The notes beneath the pieces are model-generated. The model worked only from the letters and a program-made list of their open reading frames with translations. It did not search any database and was not told the DNA's origin. DNA of 64,000 nucleotides, from the NCBI GenBank assembly GCA_001600495.1, contig BCKE01000018.1:77514-141513 (forward strand), read 5' to 3'. Source of the stretch: Pilasporangium apinafurcum. Its lineage: Eukaryota; Oomycota; Peronosporomycetes; Pythiales; Pythiaceae. The translations under genes and the position numbers were made by a program. Positions 1 through 11,991 of this stretch are shown here, one piece after another (position 1 is the stretch's first letter; every line of letters begins with the position of its first letter).

Positions 1-36
1 GCTGCTCGTCGAATCTGCGCTACAAACGTGGAGCTT

Positions 37-1872
37 ATGAAATCAACGCTCGCAAACACCACCAATGGATCTCAACACCAATATTTGGAAGTGCTGGGTG
101 AAGATCAGTCTCTGTTTGTAAGAAGTCGAATGGGGACAACTACTCCCAGCAGCAGTGAAAGTCGCTTACATAAAATCCGCGAACTACATAGGTCCAGTGG
201 AGAACGATCATCGCCTGTGATCGCTAGTCATATAGATGCTGGGTCAATCAACCAAAATCAACATCCTCGTCCATTAAGCGAACAAGATGGAAAGCAAGAA
301 ATGAAAACCAGTTTTGCTGGTGAAAAGGATAGCAAGCTAGCCGCCGCCTTTTTAAAAAATCGCACAAAATTATACACCGCCTTCGTGGAGAAATATGGGT
401 CCATGCGTGCAGTATTCAAGGCGTTTGATAATGACGGGAATGGAATGATATCCTTTCAGCGCTTTCATGACATGGTCGAAGCGTCAGAAGTTGGTTTATC
501 TCCTGAGGAAACGCGTCACATGTATCAATGCGTCGATATCAATGGCGATAATACCATCGAATTCCAGGAGTTTGCGCAAATGTTCACCGCGACCAACACA
601 GACGTGAATGTGGCCTACGACCCGTCAACAGACACGTCCAAAGGCTCAATTGGACCAAGCACTTCAATGTCGCTCAAGTATCGTCTGCCACTCGAACTCT
701 CACCACGCTCTCGCGTCCGCATGAAAGAGCTACGTAGTCAAGTAAACGAAGAGCTGGCGAAACGACATGGCCTTGAAGTGAATATTCACGGCGGCAAGAA
801 TGAGCATTTGCTGATGTATGCGTTTAAGCAATTTGATTCCGACAATGACGGGTTCTTATCATACGAGCAGGTAAAAAAGGCGCTCGGTAAAGAGTATTTG
901 CAGCTGCAAATGCCTCCTCATGAACTCGAGGAGATGGTTCGAATGATTGATCGCAATGGAGACAAGCAGATCAGCATGAAGGAGTTCGTGCAATATTTTG
1001 GTGTCGGTAAGCGAGAAGTACCAACGGATCTGCTGGATAACGGACGGAAGAAGGTGTTGGCAGCACTGCATACGAAAATGAGCGCTCCCTTAACGCCACG
1101 TCAAGATATCGATACTGAATATTTCGAGAAGAGAGCGTCGATTGTAGTGACTGAAGGTGATCAAGAAGAATCTGAATCAAGTAGTGGTTGTTTGCAAGAG
1201 AATCTAATGCATCGAATTGCGGAATCATCGTTCCAGTCACCGCCTCATTCGTCGACAGCATTGTCCCCGCACTTAAGAGCGTCTAGATCCGTGCCTACTT
1301 TATCGTCAGCACAACCTAACGGCGTTACTGTATTGAGTCCTGTTGTGAATTCATTAACACCAGTGTCTCAAGATCGTTTCCAATATCGTCGCCTGGAGCG
1401 AACGGACTGGACACGTGTTGGCTACGGTGGAAATGGCGTTCGACCTGACTCGGCGCTGTTCATGAATGACACTGACAGATTTCGCACAACCAACACTGAA
1501 CTGTTTAGCCAAATCCGTCGTGGCGTAAACAGTGGTGATATTTTTCGAGATCAGAAACCTATCGGCTCAGTGGAATACGAGGAACGCCAGCGCATTCGAG
1601 TGGCAAGACACGACAGAGCCGAGGCAAGCATGCAGCAGATGGAAAAGAATCGAGAAAAGGAGGCACGACTACGTGACTGGAAGATCCGTGCAAACGTGCG
1701 CAAAATCGCAGGTGATCGATTTGTATATCTGGATGCGATTCAGGACCGCGAGCAGTATGTGACCATGAAAGACTTGCAGATGCAGAAAAAGCATGGAGGT
1801 GCCAGCTTCCATCACATGTGGGCTGGCAGTCCAGATTCGCAATTTAATGATATGAATAGGCCATATGCGTAA
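37..1872 (+). CDS. EF-hand calcium-binding protein (single exon, possibly 5' partial)
   Basis: About 611 residues from the ATG at 37; the frame is open to the window edge, so the true start may lie outside. Two EF-hand pairs are visible. Pair one has loops beginning DNDGNGMISF (about residue 134) and DINGDNTIEF (about 170). Pair two has DSDNDGFLSY (about 270) and DRNGDKQISM (about 310). All four loops keep acidic residues at positions 1, 3 and 12 or close equivalents, so calcium binding is likely. The C-terminal third is Ser-rich and ends in a charged helical stretch rich in Arg, Glu and Met with no family I recognise. It could be a calcium-sensing scaffold or flagellar protein, but the partner is unknown. 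No signal peptide or membrane segment is seen. Confidence 0.85.
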   Translation: MKSTLANTTNGSQHQYLEVLGEDQSLFVRSRMGTTTPSSSESRLHKIRELHRSSGERSSPVIASHIDAGSINQNQHPRPLSEQDGKQEMKTSFAGEKDSKLAAAFLKNRTKLYTAFVEKYGSMRAVFKAFDNDGNGMISFQRFHDMVEASEVGLSPEETRHMYQCVDINGDNTIEFQEFAQMFTATNTDVNVAYDPSTDTSKGSIGPSTSMSLKYRLPLELSPRSRVRMKELRSQVNEELAKRHGLEVNIHGGKNEHLLMYAFKQFDSDNDGFLSYEQVKKALGKEYLQLQMPPHELEEMVRMIDRNGDKQISMKEFVQYFGVGKREVPTDLLDNGRKKVLAALHTKMSAPLTPRQDIDTEYFEKRASIVVTEGDQEESESSSGCLQENLMHRIAESSFQSPPHSSTALSPHLRASRSVPTLSSAQPNGVTVLSPVVNSLTPVSQDRFQYRRLERTDWTRVGYGGNGVRPDSALFMNDTDRFRTTNTELFSQIRRGVNSGDIFRDQKPIGSVEYEERQRIRVARHDRAEASMQQMEKNREKEARLRDWKIRANVRKIAGDRFVYLDAIQDREQYVTMKDLQMQKKHGGASFHHMWAGSPDSQFNDMNRPYA

Positions 1873-1920
1873 TAAATGAAAAGCAGTTAAATGAGCAGAT
1901 GGTAATGACATAGTTTTGGA

Positions 1921-3675
1921 ATGATGAGCCACTTGCGGCTGCATGTGTGTGATCTACTGAGCGATGGTGTTCAATACGACAAGCAACTGCAGCAGTATCG
2001 CTTTAAAAACCACAGTTCGTTTCGACGAGTGCGTCTGCTGGGCATTTGCATGCGTGTGATTCGCTCTTCACAGCAATTGAAGTGCGAAATTGGTCCGTCT
2101 GTGCTTAAGTCAATTATTGAAGATCACATCGTGTGATAACGATTAATTGCGTTCTCTTCTTTTTCTGCCATCAGATGACGGCACCGGTACGATACGAGTG
2201 CAAGTGGATGAGGAATTACTCGTCATGAATTCGAGTGAGGTGGTGGCTGGAGCAATGGTGAGTCGGTAATTGTTCGCTCATCAAAATATTCGATCAATCT
2301 AAATGAACAGCAAATACTTTTAGCTCGACTGTTTTGGGAGCATTTCAGAGCCATGGCCACCGTCGTCAGCAACAAAGTCAAATCGATGGGTAGAGGCCAC
2401 GCAGTGAGTATCGAGTTCATTATCGATTTTCTGTTGATAAGTGCATCAGAGGAGAGTGGATTAAACACATCCTGTGGGGTCTATTTTTCTTCAGTATCAA
2501 TATCGTTGACGATCAGAACACGGAGACACTGCGAATGCTAGAGATCCTACACCTGTACGCTCATTGATCTTTTCTGTAAAAGAAAACTGCATGTTTTTAC
2601 AATGAAAGCTTTGTTGTAGGCAACAGTCCATGGACTCAACTGGCTCCAGTTCACGTCGTGAAATCGAACAAGCACTACTGCCATTCCCAACGATTGAGGA
2701 AAAGATCAAAACAGAGACTAGTGGGACGAAACGAAAGCTCTCACTTCAGCCACAAGGCGAAATGAGGGGCTCAATACAGGCCTTCACACCGAGCATAATT
2801 GAGAAACCACACGAGCAGCGTACGTTTCCACTGCAGCAGATCACTGCCGTAGGTGGCGCTGCACACTCAGTCGTTCCCACTATACCTGCTGCTGACTACC
2901 ATTTCAACGTCTCAATGGAAGATCAACATCATATTGAAAAAGGACAGAAGACATTAGAGATCAGGTAAGTAAGACATCTCGATATTGCTTTCTTTAACTC
3001 CACTCACGGACCATTGGATGCTTGTTACCCAGATTAAATATGGCGCCGTATTTGATCATTCGCGCCAATGATCGCATTATAATCAACGGAACAATTATCA
3101 CGACAGTAGTAGGTGTGCGAAAATACACCGAGTTGTCGTCGATTATGCAAATGGAAAAACTCGAACTACTGCTCCCGTCGGTTACTGGCGGTCGTTCAAG
3201 CTCGATGCTATCTCCTATATCATCTGTGAATGCAGTTGCAGCAGCTACGCGACATTTCCGCCGATTCTTTAGTGTCAACGAAGAGCAGCAACATGGGTTA
3301 ATCGTCTTCGAGCTGAAAATTAACCAGAAAGAATCCTCAACTGTGGAGAAATCACCGGAAGAATGGGGAAGTATGTGTTATCTTTATTGTAATACTCTGC
3401 GTATATGAGCTGATTCATAGTTTTATGAACTCTAGAGCTTATATACGAGCAACTCGTCAAGAATCGTGCCAATGGATGTTCTCTTGCAGACTTTCAGTTT
3501 GCATTCCCCACACTTCCTGTGCAACAAATCATTGAGATCCTCACCAACGTAAGTGAAGACGCTCTTGTTACTGTCTGTTAACGATGAATATCTGGTGATT
3601 ATGGATGGGTACATGCTGTAGCTGCAAATGGACGGCGTTGTCTACATGCTTCAGGACAAATACCGCTTATTGTAA
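1921..3675 (+). CDS. OB-fold/winged-helix protein resembling STN1 or RPA2
   Basis: A multi-exon gene. Exon 1 (1921-2092) joins 2175-2257, giving the OB-fold piece DDGTGTIRVQVDEELLV, and then 2311-2403. Further coding pieces include one containing INIVDDQNTETLRMLEILHL (from about 2495), a linker exon near 2630-2965, a long exon near 3033-3370, and the last at about 3620-3675. The C-terminal part, with LADFQFAFPTLPVQQIIEIL followed by DGVVYMLQDKYRLL, looks like the winged helix of RPA2/STN1. The motif 'N-E-x-L-R-M-L-E' after the OB-fold resembles STN1. This family binds single-stranded DNA in RPA, or telomeric DNA in the CST complex. The phase between the third exon and the piece at 2495 did not close by hand, so those boundaries are uncertain. 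RPA2-like is the alternative. Confidence 0.6.
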
Positions 3676-3772
3676 ACAAAATGACTCGAGAAGACTGAAA
3701 TCAAGAGAATTGTCGTTGACTCTATTGTACAACATTATAATTAATGCGGGAACAGGAATCCTACGCCAAACA

Positions 3773-5869
3773 TTATATGGGTGACCGCAGCTTGATCCAC
3801 GCGTGATTCGCAGCATCTTCGAGACTCATACGATCCTCCGGTGTCACTTGTAGCAAACCCCTGATGAAGCTTTTCGCACTTTCCGAAATAGCTGGTGCGT
3901 CCGGGAACTTGTAATCGCCAAGCTCAATCCGCTTGTACATCTCCATCTGATTTTCACAGTAAAACGGAGTTGATCCCACAAGTAACTCGTAGGTGAGAAC
4001 GCCTAAACTCCATGAGTCTGTACGATAATCATACGGGTGACCAAGTAGCATTTCCGGACTGAGATAATCGGGTGTTCCACAGAATGTTTGCCGTTTCTCG
4101 TATGGCTTTGGAGCATGCACAGCCCATCCGAAATCGGCGAGCTTGATGGTGTGATTGGCTCCGAGTAGCAAATTCTCAGGCTATAACACCCAACAAAAAC
4201 ATATTCAATTCCCATGAACGTGCATATACACTCAACATATTCATCGATAATTTCACATACCTTAATATCTCGATGGATAACATGACATCGTTGGCAGTAA
4301 TTGAGTGCATCTACCACTTGTGCAACGTAATGGGCAGCAATTGCTTCTGTGAAGTATTTTTGCTTGTGTAACAATTTGAAGAGTTCGCCGTGTACTGCAT
4401 ACTCTAGCACCAAATAGACACATGAATCGTCGTAGAAGTACCCGTGCAGCCGTAAAATATTTGGATGTTGCAGTCGGGATTGGATTTCGACTTCGCGCTT
4501 CAGGTTACTTATGCCACCTTCATGAATAAGAGGGGACTTAAATAGCACCTATCAAATCAAAGTACATAATGGTGGTAAGTGCAAGATCACGCGTTGCGCC
4601 CTGTATGAGAGCAGTAGCACAAACCTTTAACGCCACCGTCACATTCGAGGTTTTCTCTTTGGCCAGGTAGACATTGCCAAATTTCCCCTTCCCCAAGTTC
4701 TTGGTGACATTGAAATCATCCATTTCCCATTTGGGATTATCTGCAATCCTTTCGCTGAGAGATCTTCGCGGTTTGGTCTCATCTAACGATTTGCGGTTCT
4801 TGTCGTCAACTACGCGATCAAATGATTTTAGCGTCGAGTTCAAGGGAGTGGGGGCACTGGCACGCAAGGCTACACGTTGGGGGAAGGTTGTTCTTTTCTC
4901 GACTGAAGCTGGTGCTACTGGCAAATCTTGACGAAGTTCGATTGTTGTATCTCCTTCTTCATCATCGAACTCTTCGGTTGTAGTAGACGTGCTTAGCACT
5001 CTTAGCGGACCGCCAACACTTTGAATTGACCCGAATGAAAGAGTTTGTCTCTTAGTATGGGTTGTTGATTCTTCTCTCTCGATTGGTTTCTCAGGTGATA
5101 GAGATTTTTGGTTGATTAGCACACCATCTGTAGATGGAGCAGGACCGTCCGGCTTATTAAGTGTTGGGTCTTCTGTTACATTCAAAGTCGTGCTTGGCGT
5201 GACTGACATGTCTGTGGAGTGCGTTATCTCACTCGAAAAACGTGCAGGCGACCCAAATCCGCCATCTGATTCCTCACCACCGTCGTTACCTTCATTACCA
5301 CGTTGGAGAATCAATCGCGTCGGTGTCAACACACGCTGCGCTCCGCCGGCAAGCGAAGGAATATTAGGACTAGGAGAAATCCAACTTGTGCGACGCTTTT
5401 TCCGTTGCTTCACTGCACTCATTGGCGCTGTTTCTTCAGCGGAATTCGACGTAGGAATAAGAACAACAGATCCATCATCAGAGCTAGATCCGCCTGCAGT
5501 AGTAGTAGCTGCAGTACTCTCAGTACTCTCCTCTTTTTCTGGCGTTACCACTGGCGATTTCGAAGCATTTTCTTCGTTTATTTCTTCGATGATACGTGCT
5601 GGCTTACTGTGGTTCTCTCTTGCTATTTCCTTCATCTTCACTCCTGCTGTGGGTCTATAACATTCCAGTTCCGAGTGCAGGGGGTGACAAAAGTTTTCAC
5701 GTCAACAAAGACAATAAAAGAAAATAATAAAGAGTAAATAAAGCAATCTCAACCGTGTAGTGCTGGTGGTTGACCGCGTAGGAACGAAAGAGGCCGCGGT
5801 CTGACGCTCCTTTGCTTTTCTGCGCTCCTCCCGCCATAACTCCAATTGCGCGCGCCGGCTGTCAGCCAT
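3773..5869 (-). CDS. Aurora-like serine/threonine protein kinase
   Basis: Four exons on the minus strand close in phase: 5869-5754, 5654-4625, 4548-4261 and 4180-3773, giving about 613 residues. The first 340 residues are a Ser/Thr/Glu-rich, probably disordered extension that begins MADSRRAQLELW. The C-terminal kinase domain has the glycine loop LGKGKFGNVY, the lysine in VALKV, catalytic [14 protein letters not shown], and an activation segment TFCGTPDYLSPEM, close to the Aurora form with its T-loop Thr. The ending NHAWI followed by only a few residues is also Aurora-like. Aurora kinases act in spindle assembly and cytokinesis. The short upstream exon lies beyond the first in-frame ATG of the main exon; it is supported by a phase-consistent splice and by an in-frame ATG at 5869. 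Confidence 0.85.
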
Positions 5870-6459
5870 TTTTCAAACAAAACAAGCACAAACTTCCACC
5901 AAACGGAAAACGACTTCCTGGAAGTCAAGTCTTACATTAATACTATTTGAATAGATGTCAATTTTATCGTCGACAAGAAAGTTTATTACTTTCTAACCAT
6001 TACTCAAAACTTTTTATCAATGATAAATTGACATCTATTCACAGCTACTGTAATAGGTAATTTTCAAAAGACGATAGTTTTTTTCAGAAATACATCATCA
6101 GGTGTATAGCTGTCATACTTCCATAAAGTATACATGTAAGGGGTATACTAACATCCGTACGTCCCTATTTTATCTGGGGCAAATCACCCAACACTCACTA
6201 TCATTTGGGAAATCATCATGCACGCCAAACCCAGAGAAGCAATGCTCGAAGCATGTACACTGTAGTTCATACTGCGGCAATATCCCACATACAACAAATG
6301 AGGGAACGAAAGCACATTGAACCAACCACAAATACATTTGAATGCTATATGAGCAATTCTAGTCACAAAATATCAGCACTATCATACTCATATCAGTTAA
6401 GATCAGCACGACAGACAACCGACTACACACAGGCATGATGCGCAGACTATTCATCTCTT
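5870..6459. other. Intergenic, with nested inverted repeat
   Basis: Between the Aurora-like kinase start and the stop of the first acyl-CoA oxidase. I see no supported coding exon. It contains the inverted repeat described separately. Confidence 0.6.
5949..6040. repeat. Nested inverted repeat
   Basis: Outer arms are gaatagatgtcaattttatc (5949-5968) and gataaattgacatctattc (6022-6040). They are reverse complements except for one extra T. Inside lies a perfect 7-bp stem, agaaagt/actttct (5976-5982 with 5988-5994), around a 5-nt loop. It could be a small non-autonomous element or a transcript hairpin. No target-site duplication was identified. Confidence 0.6.
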
Positions 6460-8768
6460 CTAGAGACGAGACTTACTTCCTCGAGCGAGTTCCTCACGAA
6501 TAGGAAGCAACAACTCACGAAGCGCTACTTTGTCATCTCCATGGTTCAGAGGATTGTGTTTCGCTGACTCATACAACGCCTCATACACATTCCCATCATA
6601 ACGACCCAGTGTCGAGTTCAATGAGTGATCAGAGAAATTGAAACCATCGACCAGTGTCACTGCATATGGACGGATTTGCAGCAGCAACTCCTCAATGTTG
6701 CTACGGATCAATGGCAACTCCGATGGGAACACGGATCCACTCTCCATAAACTCACCTGCATCAGTCTCCAATTGCGTCAATGCAAATAAGTGACATAACA
6801 GTCGAAGCGAGTCCAACACGGTCGTGGGAGACGAGAGTTGCTCAGTAGTTAGGGTCGATGGGGACTGAAGCGCATCTGCAAAAATACTGACGAGTATAAC
6901 TTGACCATATGCCTGCGACAATTTGTAGCAGTCCACCGAGTAGTTTTGGATACCCACTGCCATCGAAGGAGCTGCAGCGATCTTCTTCTCCAACGATCGC
7001 AGCAAATGGAGGAAGCGTTGCTGGAAGACACTGACATAGTGATGTGGCTCCAACCATTGTTGCTTCGTTCGAGGTTGAACATTCACGGACTTCTCGATGT
7101 TGGCAATAAACTTTACTGGAGTAGGGATCGTACCAGTTGAACGGAAGGAAGTCAAAATCTTCAGAAGCGTTCGTGCAGTCTACAGATATACACGCATCAC
7201 CAAACCGATCTTGTTGTACAATCCATAAAATAACACCAGCTGACCTGTTGCGTGAGGACAAAATTTTCTCCTTCAGCAGTTACTGTCTGAAGCAGATCTC
7301 CGAGAAGCACGGGAATACCTAGCAGCGAATAAATACCAATTTAGGACTCTTAGATCAAAATCGAAATCGGCATTTTTCCCGTACCGCTTGAGAGCAGATA
7401 GCCATGACCACCGCATGCCTAAGCAAAGTGTGGGATGAATATCCGTTAGAGAGAATGCTCATCAGTCTATCTAAATAACAGGGATCTCATACCCGACGAC
7501 AGGTTTCGACTCCATTGCATGCTACTTCAGATGTCAACACTTTCAAACCACAGCTCATCGCGTGACCAACGGGCAGCATACTCAGATCTCCTTTGTGGAT
7601 TTGCTTCGAAAGCTCAGAGGCAAAATGATCAACGTAGTTTGCTTCAGCATCATCAACAGACAGATAAGTGTCATGAGTATACGATTTGAGAATAGAAAGT
7701 GGATGCTTTCCGCTTACCAGTTAAAGAGATGGCATACGCAGCCGCAAGCAAGGGAAAGAGTCGATACTGCTGCGTCTGGTAATCCAACACACTCAGTTCC
7801 TTGGATGACTTTGGGTTGTTAGCATCATATCCTTGTTGACGAATAGCAGAGTAGCGAATAGCGATCGTTGAAGCTTTCGCCAACGCTGCCGCAGACGATC
7901 GTACGTACGAGTAGCGCGTCTGCAACATCGTGAAATACAGTAGTTCTTGTGGAGCATCGGTGTTCTTCACATACTCTCCTTTCCGCGTAACAGTGGAGAC
8001 GAGCATACCCATATTTTCACGAGGGATGCGAACACGATCAAACTTGCAGTATCCGTTATCCACGTTATTGAAGCCGATCTTGGGACCAATGTCGCCCAGC
8101 GTCACGCCCGGACGTGGCTCATGAGTCTCCAGATCCCGCAACTGTACCATAAAGTTATGCACGCCATAGTCTTTCCCATTCAGAATCAAACGGGCGTACA
8201 CGACGCCAAAGTTGGCCGTGCGTGCAAGTGCGCCAGGCCACCACTTGATGGAACTGAGCGTTGGGGAGTGAATCTCAAACTCATCTGTGCTAGGGATGAA
8301 CGTGGCCGTAGTCTCTAGTCCGCGCACATTCGAGCCGTGACCCAACTCCGTTTGCGCATAGCAGCCGATCATCCGCCACTCCTTGGACATTTGCATCCAC
8401 TTGGCTTGTTGCTGCTCGGTGAAGAGCAGACCCAAATTCTTAATAAACATAGATGTGTGCAGCGTCGTGGACGCCGCGCAGCCGGTGAAGCTGAGACCAA
8501 TGGCCCGGATCAGCTCCGTGTCTCTCTCACTCAACTCATGACGTCGCGCAAGCACCTCCNCCCTTCCCGCCATTTGGATAGCCTTCTTGTACTGCTCGTC
8601 ACGCGGAAGGTAGTAGATTTTCTCGTGGTTGAACGTTGGATCGGCCAGCAGCAGCTTCTCCAGACGTTCGAGGTTTTCCACATTGCGTTTGTTCTTGTGG
8701 AGCACATAGGTGAGGTCACGTGCCGACAGTGGCGTTTGGTGTCGTTCTTTCGTGAGTAAGGAGGTCAT
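6460..8768 (-). CDS. Acyl-CoA oxidase, peroxisomal (array copy A)
   Basis: Exons 8768-7718, 7641-7493, 7418-7385, 7318-7245 and 7179-6460 close in phase and give about 675 residues, normal for the family. The enzyme oxidises acyl-CoA to trans-2-enoyl-CoA with FAD and passes electrons to O2, the first step of peroxisomal beta-oxidation. Visible are the FAD-side motif GCYAQTELGHGSNVRGLETT, the block FNNVDNGYCKFDRVRIPREN, and ACGGHGY before the C-terminal domain. The protein ends in SRL, a PTS1 peroxisome signal. The start was chosen by alignment with the two neighbouring copies (MTSLLTKER). Unlike those copies, the small exon is fused to the next (74 nt = 8 + 66). One ambiguous base (n at 8560) leaves one residue undefined. 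Confidence 0.9.
6482..6801. repeat. 320-bp tract shared with oxidase copies B and C
   Basis: Nearly identical to 9144-9463 and to the matching part of copy C; the single difference I saw is near 6698 (ttg versus tcg). Identity stops abruptly after 6801, where copy A diverges strongly. Part of the acyl-CoA oxidase array. Confidence 0.8.
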
Positions 8769-9124
8769 GAAGAGCGCAGGAGCGAGCAAGCGAGAGTAAA
8801 AGCGCGAGTGGTTGCGCACGTGCGGCGTAGGCGGTCAATTATCAAGTGAGTATGAACGTAACAGTCTCAGGTGGTCAAGCAAGTTGAACTCTTCACATCC
8901 GTACGCATAGACATGATCTCTGCAGTCGTTTAGGTAAACCTGTTGCTGTTTAGTTGACGCTCTACCTTCAAATTCGGTGCACAGACACGCTAACACGTAA
9001 TTATTCTTTGCGATCTGAAGTCAAAAGTGTAGTAAAAAGCCTCTCGTTTCCGTTAAACCATGCAGTCTACATGCACCAGAACTAAATTTAACAAAATGGT
9101 TGCTTTATCCGCTGATTGGTTTGT
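8769..9124. other. Intergenic, oxidase A promoter side
   Basis: A gap of 356 bp between the start of copy A and the stop of copy B. I see no coding potential or recognised element. Confidence 0.6.
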
Positions 9125-11545
9125 CTAAAGACGAGCTTTCTCACGAGCGAGTTCCTCACGAATAGGAAGCAACAACTCACGAAGCGCTACTTTGTCATCT
9201 CCATGGTTCAGAGGATTGTGTTTCGCTGACTCATACAACGCCTCATACACATTCCCATCATAACGACCCAGTGTCGAGTTCAATGAGTGATCAGAGAAAT
9301 TGAAACCATCGACCAGTGTCACTGCATATGGACGGATTTGCAGCAGCAACTCCTCAATGTCGCTACGGATCAATGGCAACTCCGATGGGAACACGGATCC
9401 ACTCTCCATAAACTCACCTGCATCAGTCTCCAATTGCGTCAATGCAAATAAGTGACATAACAGCTGAATTGCGATATGCACATCTGGAGAGGAAATGGTC
9501 TCCACACTTAATGTTGCTGGTGATTGAATAGCATCAGCAAAACTCGTGACGACAATCAGTTTGCTGTATGCCATCGATAACTTGTAGCATTCAACCGAGT
9601 GGTTCTGGATCCCAGCAGCAATGGATGGTGCATTCGCAGTCTTCTTCTCTAACGATCGGAGCAGGTAAAGGAAACGTTGCTGGAACACTTGCACATATTG
9701 TTGTGGTTCCAGCCATTGCTGTTTTGTACGTGACTGCACGTTAATCGGCTTGTCGATGTTGCTGATGAACTTCATCGAGTCTGGAAGGTATCCCTTTCTG
9801 CGGTAGACTGCTAGAATTTTGAGTAGCGTGCGACCGGTCTAGATAGTAAGCAGATCGTTAGTGAGTTAAGAGTGCGTAATAGTAGCAAAAGAGACTGATT
9901 TGTATACCTGAAGTGTGAGGACATAGTTCTCTCCTTCGGCGGTCACTTGTTGCACCAAGTCACCAAGCAAAACCTATCGACACGAGTATGTCAGTAACGT
10001 ATCACTCCATCAATAGAGCAAAGTACTGCATCTTCTGCATACCGGGATTCCTATTCGGTTCAGCAATTAGATAGAGTTAATGAATTGTTTTACTAGTGAA
10101 TTCAAGCGAAACAATCCAGCTGAAACTTACCACTGGAGAGAAGGTAGCCATGCCCACCGCAAGCCTAGAGAACACACAAGTGCCATAAATAAATATAGCT
10201 AGAATATTAACTAGCAGTGTTTACTGAACGTTTATATTGCTTCACACTTACCCGTCGGCATACTTCAATTCCGCTTGACGCAATGTCGGTTGCGAACACC
10301 TTCAAGGCGCAACTAATGGCATGACCCACGTTCAACATGCTCGCATTGCCTTGATGGACTTGTCGAGAAAGCTCTTTTGTAAACTCATCCATATGATTGC
10401 CTGTGTTCACGAATTTACGCATATGTAAGCCAACTCCATCAGATAAAAGCAAGTATTTGGAGCTACATCATAATTTGGCTAGTTCACGTACCCGTCAAAG
10501 TGACAGCATAAGCAGCTGCAAGTTGTGGAAAGAGGCGATACTGTTGCGTTTGATAGTCTAACACACTCAGCTCCTTTGACGATCTTGGAGTGTTAGCATC
10601 GTATCCTTGCAGGCGAACAGCTGAGTAACGAATGGCGATCGTCGCCGCCTTGCCCAGCGAGACACCAGAGAGATAAATGAACCCCATGCGGGTCTGGAGC
10701 ATGGTAAAGTAGAGAAGTTCCTGAGGAACATCCGTGTTCTTCACGTATTTTCCCTCACGGGTCACCATGTTCACACGCATGCCCATGTTTTCACGAGGGA
10801 TGCGAACGCGATCAAATCGGCAGAAACCGTTGTCGACATTGTTGAAGCCAACCTTCGGGCCAATATCACCCAATGTGATGCCTGGTGCTGGTTCATGCGT
10901 CTCCATATCGCGTAGTTGGACCATAAAGTTGTGTACACCGTAGTCTTTGCCATGTAGAATCAAACGCGCATACACAACACCGATGTTGGCCGTTCTACCG
11001 AGAGCACCTGGCCACCATTTGGTTGATGTGAGCGTTGGGGAGTGAATCTCAAACTCGTCCGTACTGGGGATATACGTGGCTGTGGTCTCCAGACCACGAA
11101 CATTCGAGCCGTGACCCAGTTCCGTTTGTGCGTAGCAGCCGATCATACGCCACTCCTTGGCCATTTGCATCCACTTGGCCTGCTGTTCGTCTGTAAACAA
11201 TAGACCCAGATTCTTGATAAACATGAGCGTATGTAAGGTCGTTGAGGCCGCACAGCTCGTGAAGCTTTGGAAGACGAGACGCAGCAATTGCGCGTCCTCT
11301 TCGTTCAGTCGATTGCGGCGTGCGATGATCTCCACTTTGGCTGACATTTGAATTGCACGCTTGTACTGCTCTGGTCGTGGTAGGTAGTTCATCTCTTCAT
11401 GGTTGAAGACCGGGTCCTGCACGAGCAGTTGTTCCAGACGCTCCATCTTCTCCACATAAGCCTTGCTCTTATAAAGCACGAAAGTGAGTTCACGAGCAGA
11501 CAGCGCTGTCTGCTGGCGTTCTTGAGTCAGGAGATGCGAAGCCAT
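9125..11545 (-). CDS. Acyl-CoA oxidase, peroxisomal (array copy B)
   Basis: Six exons close in phase: 11545-10492, 10400-10252, 10164-10131, an 8-nt microexon 10050-10043, 9973-9908 and 9838-9125, giving about 674 residues. Motifs match copy A: TELGHGSNVRGLETT, FNNVDNGFCRFDRVRIPREN and ACGGHGY. The C-terminal ARL is a PTS1 variant, so peroxisomal import is likely. The start MASHLLTQER matches the neighbouring copies; an upstream in-frame methionine at 11617 would add 24 residues. The last exon, the intron before it and part of the preceding exon are identical to copy C. The role is the first, H2O2-producing step of fatty-acid beta-oxidation. Confidence 0.92.
9132..9949. repeat. 818-bp tract identical to 11999-12816
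   Basis: Compared by eye at a constant offset of 2867 bp, no difference was found. It covers the last exon, the intron and part of the preceding exon of oxidase B. Identity ends sharply at 9949/12816 (cacttg followed by ttgc versus gagg). The rest of the genes is clearly diverged. Confidence 0.85.
10043..10050 (-). other. 8-nt microexon of oxidase B
   Basis: Reads GAATCCCG on the minus strand, flanked by AG and GTATG. It is required to connect ACGGHGYLLSSG to VLLGDL in phase. It encodes the end of Gly plus Ile and Pro. Copy C has the same arrangement at 12918-12925. Confidence 0.8.
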
Positions 11546-11991
11546 CGGAACTATTAATCTAATCGTAAGACTCGAAATTTCTCTATGCGCCTTCAAGGGA
11601 TCCGATAAAACTGGCACGATTGCTGACTGACGATGGGAAAAAAATAAAAGACTGTAAAAAACTATTAGACAGCTGTTATAATATAATATTTTGTATTGAG
11701 AGTTTAAAACACACTGTCAACTTGTGATTCAAGATCATTTGTTTACTTGACAAAGCGGCAGTTCAAGTACGGTTGATGAGCTAAACCAAGACGCAGATAT
11801 CAAAACGAGCTCAGATTCTTAATCAAAAGCAACAACGCAAAACTTCTCCATTACTATAAACTCATTGCCTTCCCATTAATGTTTCTACATTCTCTCATAA
11901 AAGTATCAGTCTTGTCATCTCTTATATACATTTCAAATGATAAGACTAGAACTGTAGGGGTTTCCGGTTGCATTAAAATGTTTCTTGATGC
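11546..11991. other. Intergenic, oxidase B promoter side
   Basis: About 446 bp, AT-rich near 11660-11720, between copy B and copy C. No gene or recognised site is seen. Confidence 0.6.
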
